Under the pieces are notes generated by a model. That model saw only the letters and a program-made list of their open reading frames with translations, was not told the DNA's origin and ran no database searches. The translations under genes were made by a program, and so were the position numbers. DNA of 7,233 bases from Spirochaetaceae bacterium (lineage in GTDB: Bacteria > Spirochaetota > Spirochaetia > B11-G9), in contig DAOVSY010000151.1 of NCBI GenBank assembly GCA_030633365.1, forward strand, positions 1 to 7,233, read 5' to 3'. Position 1 is the first letter of the stretch; every line of letters begins with the position of its first letter. Shown in pieces: positions 1-6,730 of the stretch.

Positions 1-216
1 AAAATTAGGGAAATTAGTGTTAAATAAAGCCTCTATATCCATACTTTCATCTATTTCAATTCCTGCTGCAACCAGGTAGGCCCGGGCTTCTGTAAGCTTT
101 TGATTTTCTTCAACCTTACCCTTTGTAGCACCATATGCAAGAGACAGCAAAAAAACAAAAAGAAAGGCAGAAACAATACTAACTATAACAGTATAAAGTA
201 GTCCATCTTTTTTCAT
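1..216 (-). CDS. nqrC: Na+-NQR subunit C-like FMN-binding protein, N-terminal part (runs off left edge)
   Basis: This is the first 72 codons of a gene that continues beyond base 1. The ATG at 216-214 overlaps the TGA of the upstream nqrB gene as ATGA, so the two are probably translationally coupled; a GGTG stretch just upstream may serve as ribosome binding site. The visible protein starts MKKDGLLYTV and has one membrane helix at about residues 7-28. A soluble stretch with the pattern EENQKL...AAGIEIDES...IEALFN follows, which resembles the region after the N-terminal anchor in NqrC (from memory of Vibrio NqrC: ENAALDKQ...VAGIE...IVELFN). In the known complex NqrC is anchored by this helix and carries a covalent FMN on a Thr near the C terminus. 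That FMN site lies outside the window and cannot be checked. RnfG is the alternative; the residues just after the anchor favour NqrC. Confidence 0.82.
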   Translation of the reverse strand, partial: MKKDGLLYTVIVSIVSAFLFVFLLSLAYGATKGKVEENQKLTEARAYLVAAGIEIDESMDIEALFNTNFPNF

Positions 217-1115
217 TTTTTCACCGCCTTTTTCTTAAGCTTGACAGCAAGCTCATCCAGAAGCGGTGCAAACATATTTCCCATTAAAATTGCGAAACTT
301 GCTCCTTCGGGAAATAATGAAAAATCTCTAATAAGGGCTAAAGAAACCCCGACAACTATTCCATAAAGAACCTGCCCAAGGGGCTTTTTTGCTGAAGAAA
401 TGGGATCTGTAACCATAAATACTGCAATAAACAGTATTGATCCTGCCAGTAAACTCTCCAAAGGTGGAGCAGCAATTATCCCTGAATAAAATAATATACT
501 CTGTAATACCAAAAATGAAACTACAGTTGATACAATTGATTTCCAACTGGCTGTTTTTGTATAGATTAAATAAACAGCTGCCAGAAGAATAAGAATTATT
601 GCACTTTCACCAAATGCTCCCATTCTAAAACCTGAAATTAGATCCATAAGTGGAGGGATATTACCAACCCTCATCATTTCCAAAGGGGTTGCACCAGTAA
701 CTGCATCTGCACTCAGGGTTCCAAAATTTCCCGGAAGCATCCATCCGCCAGTCATTATTGTAGGAAAAGTTATATAGATAAATAAGCGCCCTGTAATTGC
801 TGGATTAAATATATTTCTTCCAAATCCGCCATAAATACTTTTACCAAAAAGAATTCCAAATATTATTCCAATAGCTGCTATCCACAAGGGAACCATTGGC
901 GGCATAGAAAGGGTATAAAGAGCACAACTAACTAATACAGCTTCTGATACTTTCTGTTTTCTTTGTTTCATAAATAAGTACTCTGTAAGAATACCTGCGG
1001 TAAAAACAACTGCAGCTACAGCAAGAGCCCGCCATCCGTATAAATAAATCGAAAAAAGAAAGATCGGGATGAGGGAATAAATAACCCTTCTCATCATAAT
1101 CTGTTTCTGAAACAC
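213..1115 (-). CDS. nqrB: Na+-NQR subunit B / RnfD-family membrane flavoprotein, short form
   Basis: This is a polytopic inner-membrane subunit of the Na+-translocating NADH:quinone oxidoreductase (Nqr/Rnf) type. It transfers electrons through a covalently bound FMN and takes part in ion pumping and quinone reduction. The family signature GGFGRNIFNPAITGR lies at about residues 96-110. The flavinylation motif TGAT is at 140-143, with T143 the expected FMN-phosphate acceptor. The VTDPISS motif is at about 235-241, and a C-terminal PEG...NMFAPLLD stretch resembles NqrB more than RnfD. About eight to ten hydrophobic helices are visible. The chosen GTG start (1115) has a perfect AGGAGG at 1123-1128, seven bases upstream, and gives 301 aa. 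An ATG at 1160 (315 aa) is open in the same frame but has no recognisable ribosome binding site. Proteobacterial NqrB is about 410 aa, so this is a compact form missing the long N-terminal segment. It is the first gene of the operon, followed by nqrC with ATGA overlap. Confidence 0.88.
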   Translation of the reverse strand: MFQKQIMMRRVIYSLIPIFLFSIYLYGWRALAVAAVVFTAGILTEYLFMKQRKQKVSEAVLVSCALYTLSMPPMVPLWIAAIGIIFGILFGKSIYGGFGRNIFNPAITGRLFIYITFPTIMTGGWMLPGNFGTLSADAVTGATPLEMMRVGNIPPLMDLISGFRMGAFGESAIILILLAAVYLIYTKTASWKSIVSTVVSFLVLQSILFYSGIIAAPPLESLLAGSILFIAVFMVTDPISSAKKPLGQVLYGIVVGVSLALIRDFSLFPEGASFAILMGNMFAPLLDELAVKLKKKAVKK

Positions 1116-1122
1116 AAAAAAG

Positions 1123-1128
1123 CCTCCT
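1123..1128 (-). promoter_or_regulatory. Shine-Dalgarno AGGAGG deciding the GTG start of nqrB
   Basis: The minus strand reads AGGAGG followed by seven bases (CTTTTTT) and then an in-frame GTG at 1115-1113. This is an ideal match and spacing. The upstream ATG at 1160 has no purine-rich element in front of it, so the GTG is the more likely start. Confidence 0.72.
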
Positions 1129-1162
1129 GGCTGGAAATGAGTAATATACAATTTAGACATTA

Positions 1163-1191
1163 TTGAGTATATTCAAATAAGATTATATACT
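1163..1191 (+). promoter_or_regulatory. sigma70-type promoter of the rseC-like gene
   Basis: On the plus strand TTGAGT (1163-1168), a 17-base spacer and TATACT (1186-1191) form a good -35/-10 pair. Transcription would start near 1198, about 45 bases before the ATG at 1243. Its -10 box overlaps the -10 box of the opposing nqr promoter at 1186-1187, so RNA polymerase should not be able to open both at once. Confidence 0.6.
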
Positions 1192-1210
1192 AGGATGAGT
1201 TTAGGTGCAA
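1182..1210 (-). promoter_or_regulatory. sigma70-type promoter of the nqrBC operon
   Basis: On the minus strand a TTGCAC -35 box (1210-1205) is followed by a 17-base spacer and a perfect TATAAT -10 box (1187-1182). Transcription would start near 1175, leaving a leader of about 60 bases before the GTG of nqrB. Only about 15 bases would precede the alternative ATG at 1160, which again favours the GTG. Confidence 0.7.
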
Positions 1211-1242
1211 ATCTAATTTAACTCGTTTTTATTGGGGTCAAA

Positions 1243-1644
1243 ATGATAACAACAGGTGTAATAAAAGAGATAAATAATTCAGTAATCTCAGTCGCATTGT
1301 TTGAGGCCGGTTCATCTTGTGGTTCGGGAAATTGTGCCAGCTGCAAAGGATCAAAAAAAACATTTAAAGTATTAAATACAAAAGAACTTCCTATTAAACC
1401 TGGTTCATTTATAGAGATGGAACTTTCAACCGCAAAAACATTTTTTGCTGCAATCCGGGTTATTATATTTCCACTACTGCTGTTTATAGCAGGTTTTATA
1501 ATTACTGGCAGTGTTCTGGGAAAATCTGAAGGATTACAGGTTGCAGGAGGATTTGCAGGTCTTAGTATTGGATTCTTATTTAACCTGTTAGTTTCAAAAA
1601 AATATAAGCTCAGAGAAATGCCTGAGATTGTAAAAATATTGTAG
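1243..1644 (+). CDS. rseC: RseC/MucC-family small membrane protein with N-terminal Cys cluster
   Basis: This 133-residue protein has the RseC layout: a small N-terminal soluble domain with clustered cysteines, two membrane helices (about 67-90 and 98-117) and a short charged tail. The cysteines are C26, C31 and C34 in the stretch SSCGSGNCASCKG, so C-x4-C-x2-C with no other Cys in the protein. In E. coli RseC belongs to the SoxR-reducing system together with the Rsx (Rnf-like) complex, and the family often lies near rnf or nqr genes. Here it is divergent from nqrB and shares its promoter region, which supports a role in assembling, maturing or reducing partners of that complex; the specific role is inference. 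The ATG is preceded by TTGGGGTC, a modest ribosome binding site. Its stop lies 8 bases from the convergent stop of the diguanylate cyclase gene. Confidence 0.82.
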   Translation: MITTGVIKEINNSVISVALFEAGSSCGSGNCASCKGSKKTFKVLNTKELPIKPGSFIEMELSTAKTFFAAIRVIIFPLLLFIAGFIITGSVLGKSEGLQVAGGFAGLSIGFLFNLLVSKKYKLREMPEIVKIL

Positions 1645-1652
1645 ATTAATAT

Positions 1653-3221
1653 TTACTCTACCATTGTTGAAAAACGCTGACTCTGGTCACGACCATTATT
1701 TTTTGCATAGTACATTGCTTTGTCTGCAATTTTAATTAGTGAATCAACATTCCCCAATTCTGATGATTTAAGTTCTGCACAACCATTACTTATTGTAATC
1801 CTTGAACTTGATCCATTAATTTTTAAACTTGATTTTACTGATTTTCTTATACGCTCTGCAATTTCATAAGCATCGGATTCATCACTCTGGGGCAGGAGAA
1901 TGACAAACTCCTCTCCTCCATAACGGCAAAGAAAATCAGAATCACGTAACCCGCTTTTTATAATAGATACCAGGTTCTTAAGTATTGTATCGCCCACCTG
2001 ATGTCCAAAATCATCATTAACATTTTTAAAATAATCAATATCCAGCATTATTATTGAAAACTCTGTACCATAACGTTTATAAAGATTTTCCTGCTGTAAG
2101 GCATATTCATAAAAGGATCGTCTATTATGTGCACCTGTTAGAGGATCTATTGCCGCAAGTTCTTTTACTTCTTCATATATTCTTGCATTTTCCAAAGCTA
2201 CAGCAACATGACTTGCAAATGATTTTCCCAGTTTTATATGATTGTCAGTAAAATATTTTTTTTCTTTACTGTCAAATGTCATCATACCTATTGCTTCATT
2301 TCTCATAAGTAAAGGTATTCCTATCCAGGATTCCCCCAGATACTCAGCTGAATTAATTTTAAAAGATAATTTATTTTTAGATATATCTTTGATTACAACT
2401 GGTTCCTTTGTCTCTATAACAATAGTATTTGGATTATCACCTGGAATTGGAAATTTTAATCCAAGAACCTTATCCGGTTCTTTCCAGCCACCACCTCCAA
2501 TAATTGTAAGATGATTATCTTTTAAAATTTGCACAGAAGCAGTATCGTATGGAATAACCTTTTTAGCCTGATCAAGTATAGCTTTCAAAGTTTCACCAAG
2601 ATCCAGAGAAGAAGTAATAATGGAACTAACCTCTCTTAAAGTATTAGCTTCTATTACACTGGCTTCAGCCTCTTCCCTTGCTTCATGAGCCTGAACAAGA
2701 GCTTTCTCAAGAAGTTCTTTTACTTCCATTTCCTGAGTAATATCAGAATCAAATCCAATATACTGCCTTACATATCCTTTCTCATTGGTTGTTATTGAAA
2801 CTGTAGACGATAATAACCAGTGCCAGGATCCTTCCTTTGAACGAAACCTGAAAATTACTTTATTTACATCTTCCCCTTGAGAAGCAGGTAATATACTTTG
2901 ATCCTTTACTTTTTGAAGATCATCAGGGTGCACAAGTTCCAAAAATCCAACATTAAGCATATCATCTTCTGTATACCCCAACTTATACCAAAGATCATTC
3001 GGAAACACTTTGTTGTTTTCAACATCGTTTATAAAAAGACCAATTTTTCTCATTTTCCCAAATAATTCATTTATATAATCATTTTGAAATTGAAAAGCAG
3101 ATAGAACTTTTTCTATTTTCTTCTTAGGTAAATCCGTTTTTAGACTGTTAAGTAATTCCAGTAGAGAAGAATTTAAAAAGAGGTTAATATCTTTATTACT
3201 TGTTTCAGGATTTTTTTGCAT
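1653..3221 (-). CDS. diguanylate cyclase with PAS and GAF sensor domains
   Basis: This 522-residue, apparently cytoplasmic protein (no membrane helix) is predicted to make cyclic di-GMP from two GTP. Domains in order: an N-terminal region of 55 residues without recognised motifs; a PAS domain at about 58-165, of the PAS_3 type with the HPDD and WHWLLSS elements; a charged coiled coil at about 165-195; a GAF domain at about 205-345; and a GGDEF domain at about 355-518. The catalytic signature is present as GGEEF at 435-439 within RYGGEEF. The metal-binding aspartate region is LDIDYFKN (D394, D396) and the DPLTGAHNRR entry motif is at 359-368. The inhibitory I-site RxxD is intact at R426-D429, five residues before GGEEF, so product feedback inhibition is expected. 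The ligands of PAS and GAF are not recognisable; no heme or bilin Cys signature was seen. No clear Shine-Dalgarno precedes the ATG at 3221. Confidence 0.92.
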   Translation of the reverse strand: MQKNPETSNKDINLFLNSSLLELLNSLKTDLPKKKIEKVLSAFQFQNDYINELFGKMRKIGLFINDVENNKVFPNDLWYKLGYTEDDMLNVGFLELVHPDDLQKVKDQSILPASQGEDVNKVIFRFRSKEGSWHWLLSSTVSITTNEKGYVRQYIGFDSDITQEMEVKELLEKALVQAHEAREEAEASVIEANTLREVSSIITSSLDLGETLKAILDQAKKVIPYDTASVQILKDNHLTIIGGGGWKEPDKVLGLKFPIPGDNPNTIVIETKEPVVIKDISKNKLSFKINSAEYLGESWIGIPLLMRNEAIGMMTFDSKEKKYFTDNHIKLGKSFASHVAVALENARIYEEVKELAAIDPLTGAHNRRSFYEYALQQENLYKRYGTEFSIIMLDIDYFKNVNDDFGHQVGDTILKNLVSIIKSGLRDSDFLCRYGGEEFVILLPQSDESDAYEIAERIRKSVKSSLKINGSSSRITISNGCAELKSSELGNVDSLIKIADKAMYYAKNNGRDQSQRFSTMVE

Positions 3222-3234
3222 AATATCTTAAGTA

Positions 3235-3262
3235 AGTATATTAGAATTTAAGGAATTATCAA
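3235..3262 (-). promoter_or_regulatory. possible promoter of the diguanylate cyclase gene
   Basis: The minus strand reads TTGATA (3262-3257), a 16-base spacer and TATACT (3240-3235). A start near 3228 would leave only about seven bases before the ATG at 3221, a nearly leaderless mRNA. That agrees with the missing Shine-Dalgarno but also makes the assignment uncertain. Confidence 0.4.
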
Positions 3263-3274
3263 GTAGAATAGTAT

Positions 3275-3289
3275 GTCTTAACATAAGAC
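3275..3289. promoter_or_regulatory. inverted repeat, possible operator in the divergent spacer
   Basis: GTCTTA and TAAGAC form perfect 6-base arms around a 3-base centre (ACA). The site lies between the divergent diguanylate cyclase and glycosyltransferase genes, just upstream of an AT-rich TATATT (3295-3300) that could be a plus-strand -10 box with no good -35. A regulator replacing the -35 contact, or a repressor, is possible. Short dyads are common in AT-rich DNA. Confidence 0.3.
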
Positions 3290-3355
3290 TATTATATATT
3301 AGAGAAATGCGAATTGTCACAATATTACTTAAAATGGGATGTGCGGGGTTATAGA

Positions 3356-4753
3356 ATGGCGACAGAGTTTAAAATTGCATTTATAAGCGGAAAACTGGGA
3401 GATGTTGACGGAGTATCTCTTGAAGTAGACAAGTGGATTGAAGTGCTCCTGAAAGAGGGACACGAGGTTTTTACCATTGCCGGGAAGTATGCAAATTCTG
3501 TACAAGGTATAAAACCTGATAATCAGTTTCTATTGGAACATCTCCGGTTTGATTCTACCCTGCAAAAACACTATGAAAAGATGGTTTTTCCCTATCTTAC
3601 CAGACAGCCTACCCATTTAACATCAGGAACCAGGGATCAATTACTGGAAGATATGATGGTAAAAGGAAAGGAATTAGGGGAAGATATATTTCAGATAATA
3701 CAGAACAATAATATAGATGTAATTGTTGCACAGAATACCAATGCTATGCCTATGACCCTCCTTGGAGGTATTGCTGTTTATAATCTTCTAACTGAATATA
3801 AGATAGCAACAATATTCCACCATCACGATTTCTGGTGGGAAAGAAGCAGGTTCAGTCAAAACAGAATAGAAGGACTGTTAAACAAAATAATGCCTCCATC
3901 TGATCTTGGCTCTGAGCATGTAGTTATATCCTCCTATTCCGCCCATATACTCAGCTCCATAAAACGTGTAATTCCTACTGTTATTCCTAATTGTGAAAAT
4001 TTTGAAAAAGCTGCTGTTTTGGACAGTTATAACAGCCATTTTAGGGAAGATCTGGGTTTTAGTGAGGATGATATTCTTTTTATACAACCGACAAGAATTG
4101 TTCCAAGAAAAAGAATTGAGGATTCTGTTCGTCTTGTTGGTATGTATGGACAGAAATACCCTGAAATAAAGGATAGGATTAAGTTCGTTATTTCTCTCTA
4201 TCAGGGTGATGAACTGGATGATTCATATATAGAATCTATTAAAAATCTTGCCAAAAGTGAAAATGTTGATATGTATTTAATTTCCGACAGAGTTTCATCA
4301 ATTAGAATGATAAACGGGAAAGGAGAAAGACTCTACACAAGCAGAGATGTACTTTTAAATGCAGACCTTGCCTTGTATCTGCCTAAGTGGGAGGGGTTTG
4401 GGAATGCTTATCTGGAAGCCGTTTCCTGTCGGGTTCCAGTTGTTATCTCAACTTACCTTGTATATAAAACTGATATAAAATGTGCAGGATTTAATAATAT
4501 AGAGATAAGAGATGAATACAATGAAGAAGGCCTTTTAAATATCCCTGAATCTGTTCTAAATAACATTCATCTTATCCTGAATAGTCAGGAAGAAAGATAT
4601 AAAATGACAAACAATAACTTCGAAATAGGATTAAAAGAATTTGGATTTTCTATACTGTCTGAAAAATTAAATGGTTTACTGGATTCCTACCAGGATGAAA
4701 TTCGTGCATCCAGAAAAAGACTGCAGAAAACTAAAAAGAATTATGCCGTGTAG
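3356..4753 (+). CDS. GT4-type (GT-B fold) retaining glycosyltransferase, substrate unknown
   Basis: This 465-residue protein has the two-Rossmann-domain layout of family 4 glycosyltransferases, which move a sugar from a nucleotide donor with retention of configuration. The N-terminal domain begins KIAFISGKLGDVDGVSLEVD, with the glycine-rich acceptor-side loop at about residues 15-21. A distinctive HHHDFWWER lies at 155-163. The C-terminal donor domain has the phosphate-contacting PTRIVPRKRIE (R247, K252). It also has the family E-x7-E motif as EGFGNAYLE (E346 and E354). No signal peptide or membrane helix is seen, so it acts in the cytoplasm. The start was taken at ATG 3356, preceded by GCGGGG nine bases upstream, because the conserved fold begins a few residues later; an in-frame TTG at 3314 would add 14 residues. 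The acceptor could be a compatible-solute precursor, a lipid or a polysaccharide. The stop codon lies inside the palindrome at 4748-4780. Confidence 0.82.
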   Translation: MATEFKIAFISGKLGDVDGVSLEVDKWIEVLLKEGHEVFTIAGKYANSVQGIKPDNQFLLEHLRFDSTLQKHYEKMVFPYLTRQPTHLTSGTRDQLLEDMMVKGKELGEDIFQIIQNNNIDVIVAQNTNAMPMTLLGGIAVYNLLTEYKIATIFHHHDFWWERSRFSQNRIEGLLNKIMPPSDLGSEHVVISSYSAHILSSIKRVIPTVIPNCENFEKAAVLDSYNSHFREDLGFSEDDILFIQPTRIVPRKRIEDSVRLVGMYGQKYPEIKDRIKFVISLYQGDELDDSYIESIKNLAKSENVDMYLISDRVSSIRMINGKGERLYTSRDVLLNADLALYLPKWEGFGNAYLEAVSCRVPVVISTYLVYKTDIKCAGFNNIEIRDEYNEEGLLNIPESVLNNIHLILNSQEERYKMTNNNFEIGLKEFGFSILSEKLNGLLDSYQDEIRASRKRLQKTKKNYAV

Positions 4754-4780
4754 GGAAGGGTTTAAAACCCTTCCCTACAC
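4748..4780. repeat. 33-base palindrome between convergent genes (possible bidirectional terminator or dispersed repeat)
   Basis: The arm GTGTAGGGAAGGG (4748-4760) and its exact complement CCCTTCCCTACAC (4768-4780) flank TTTAAAA; the pairing can extend through TTT/AAA to 16 base pairs around one base. It spans the last codons and TAG stop of the glycosyltransferase gene and lies in the 75-base gap before the convergent histidine kinase stop at 4829. As RNA it would form a very stable hairpin in either direction. There is no T tract directly after either arm; a run of six T at 4803-4808 is 22 bases away. It is therefore not a classical intrinsic terminator. It also resembles the GTAGGG...CCCTAC palindromic intergenic repeats that occur in many copies in some bacterial genomes. 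Confidence 0.75.
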
Positions 4781-4828
4781 ACCCGGATCAACGCTACTGT
4801 CCTTTTTTACTGGTGAAATTTTTGTATT

Positions 4829-6724
4829 CTATATAAATTGCTTATCGATTTTTTCTCTTATTCCAAACTCCAATCCAAAAAAGAACCTGCTGTCAGTACC
4901 ATAATTACTCTCCACTTTAAGCTCTCCTCCCATTAGGCTTACCAGATTTGAGCTAATTGGTAAGCCAAGTCCTGTTCCTCCAAACTTCCTGGTTCCGGAG
5001 CTATCTGCCTGAGTAAAAGCCGCAAAAATCAGTTTCTTCTTCTCCTCTGCTATCCCTATCCCAGTATCTCTCACCGAAAACAAGACCGTAAAGGTGGAAG
5101 CATCCGCTGCAATTCTTATTATCTCTAAAATAACAGAACCTTTTTCAGGAGTAAATTTAAAAGCATTGTCCAGCAAATTGGTCAGGACCTGACTGATACG
5201 AAGAAGATCTCCCCATACCTTAGCTGGAAGAGCAGGATCTATTGAAGCAGAAAATGTAATATTTTTTATATCTGCTTTAGTTGTAAAAAGCCCAATTAGT
5301 GAGTCAAAATCCCTATGGAAGTCAAAATAAACCTCATCCAGCTCCAGTTTACCACTTTCAATTTTAGTAAAATCCAGAATATCATTAATAATAACAAGAA
5401 GGTTTTGACCTGCATCCTTTATGGTAGTTAGTTTATCCTTTTTCCAGGGATCATCCTCTGCTTTTATCAACATATTGGTAAATCCCAACACAGCATTCAT
5501 AGGAGTACGAATTTCATGGCTCATATTTGCCAGAAACTCACTCTTATATTTGTTGGCTGTTTCTGCCTCATCTTTAGCTATTTCAAGCTCCATTGAGCGT
5601 TCTTTGACCAGTTCTTCAAGGTGGTCACGATAATTGCTTAATTCTACTTCAATCTGCTTCTGTAAAGTAATATCTTCTACAATACCTTCAGTATAAAGAA
5701 GTTTACCTGCATCATCAAAAACAGGACGACTGTAAAGGAACACCCACAGAATACTCCCATCCTTGTGGTATAATTCAAGCTCCACTTTGTCTGACGTTTT
5801 ATCTTTCTCCTCCAGAAAAACCAGCTCTCTTCGTTGTTTCGGTTTGACATAGAGCTGATTCTCAATATCTGTTATAGATGTAATAACTTCCATAGGAGAA
5901 TCATAACCCAGTATTTTGGCAAGGACCGGATTAACACTAATATAACGACCTTCCGGAGTAGATTGATATATACCTACCTTTGCATTTTCAAAAATACCAC
6001 GATATTTCCCCTCTGCTTCCCGAAGTTCCTCCATCTGTATGGTAATTTTCTGACCCATTTTGCTAAGGACAGTAATAAAATTGCGAAATTCACGATAAGC
6101 TACTGGTTGCAATGGAGGGCTATATTTCCCGTCAGCATAAGAATGAACAATTTTATTGATATTATTAAAAGATTTTTTAATAAATCGACCCAGAATGATT
6201 CCGGAAAAAATACTTGAAAATAAGAATACAACACTTACTATAAGGATGCTTAACCAAAGCGATTGTCTATTATTCTCAATAGAACTACGGGGTGATAATG
6301 AAATATCAAGATTGGCAAGCAATTCCTCATTATGAAAGATTTCTACGTTTCTTTTTATAAGATTCTTATCAGTTCCCTCTCCCTCTTCAACCAGAATTTC
6401 ACCGAAAGCATCGGTTATTCTTATATTTACAATAAGATCGTTACTAATATAGGATTGACATACTCCTTCCAGATATTCAAGATCGAGATTCCAAAGCGGA
6501 ATTTCAAGAGTATCTTCAAGAAGTAAAATGTACTCATCTGCTTTCTTCTCGAGTACTGTCATTGCCTTTTGAGATAGATTGATATAACTCAACCATACAA
6601 CTATTATCGAGACAACCACTATAACCAATACACTTTTGATGGTTATATCCCAAATAATTGATCGGGATTTTAGATCTATTTTAGTTTTTATTTGTTCAAA
6701 GGCATTTTTAGAAATATTATCCAT
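4829..6724 (-). CDS. membrane sensor histidine kinase with periplasmic sensor, HAMP-like, PAS, HisKA and HATPase_c domains
   Basis: This 631-residue kinase should autophosphorylate on His and pass the phosphate to a response regulator. A cytoplasmic start (1-27) leads into helix 1 (about 28-47). A periplasmic sensor of about 110 residues follows, with EIPLWNLDLEYL at 74-85 and an alpha/beta stretch IVNIRITDAFGEILVEE. Helix 2 (about 156-179) is followed by a HAMP-like linker (about 180-233), a PAS domain (about 238-355) and a coiled coil (about 356-395). HisKA has H403 in FLANMSHEIRTPMNA. HATPase_c shows the N box TNLLDNAFKFTPEKG (N516, N520), the G1 box DTGIGI (D553) and the G2 box GGTGLGLPIS (582-591). 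No receiver or HPt domain is attached, so the partner regulator is elsewhere. It directly follows a solute-binding-like gene in the same frame, 6 bases after its stop. No Shine-Dalgarno is visible, so translational coupling is likely. Confidence 0.93.
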   Translation of the reverse strand: MDNISKNAFEQIKTKIDLKSRSIIWDITIKSVLVIVVVSIIVVWLSYINLSQKAMTVLEKKADEYILLLEDTLEIPLWNLDLEYLEGVCQSYISNDLIVNIRITDAFGEILVEEGEGTDKNLIKRNVEIFHNEELLANLDISLSPRSSIENNRQSLWLSILIVSVVFLFSSIFSGIILGRFIKKSFNNINKIVHSYADGKYSPPLQPVAYREFRNFITVLSKMGQKITIQMEELREAEGKYRGIFENAKVGIYQSTPEGRYISVNPVLAKILGYDSPMEVITSITDIENQLYVKPKQRRELVFLEEKDKTSDKVELELYHKDGSILWVFLYSRPVFDDAGKLLYTEGIVEDITLQKQIEVELSNYRDHLEELVKERSMELEIAKDEAETANKYKSEFLANMSHEIRTPMNAVLGFTNMLIKAEDDPWKKDKLTTIKDAGQNLLVIINDILDFTKIESGKLELDEVYFDFHRDFDSLIGLFTTKADIKNITFSASIDPALPAKVWGDLLRISQVLTNLLDNAFKFTPEKGSVILEIIRIAADASTFTVLFSVRDTGIGIAEEKKKLIFAAFTQADSSGTRKFGGTGLGLPISSNLVSLMGGELKVESNYGTDSRFFFGLEFGIREKIDKQFI

Positions 6725-6730
6725 ATATAT

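Noticed and set aside
2242..2514. 90-codon plus-strand open frame inside the GAF region of the diguanylate cyclase gene
   Set aside because: It is antisense to a well-conserved domain and its translation shows no family motif.
3314..3355. TTG start extending the glycosyltransferase by 14 residues
   Set aside because: The added residues (YYLKWDVRGY region) are not needed for the fold, which begins just after the ATG at 3356. The ATG has GCGGGG in front and the TTG has no clear ribosome binding site.
4748..4808. Palindrome plus downstream T run as a classical intrinsic terminator
   Set aside because: The T run starts 22 bases after the hairpin rather than immediately after it, so the standard hairpin-plus-U-tract structure is absent; a different termination role is still possible.
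4671..4904. 77-codon plus-strand frame running through the palindrome and across both convergent stops
   Set aside because: It overlaps the 3' ends of two real genes in other frames and has no ribosome binding site or recognisable protein features.
5834..6217. 127-codon plus-strand open frame inside the histidine kinase gene
   Set aside because: It lies antisense to a kinase gene with intact PAS and HAMP-like coding, its translation has no recognisable domain, and there is no ribosome binding site; it is a shadow frame.
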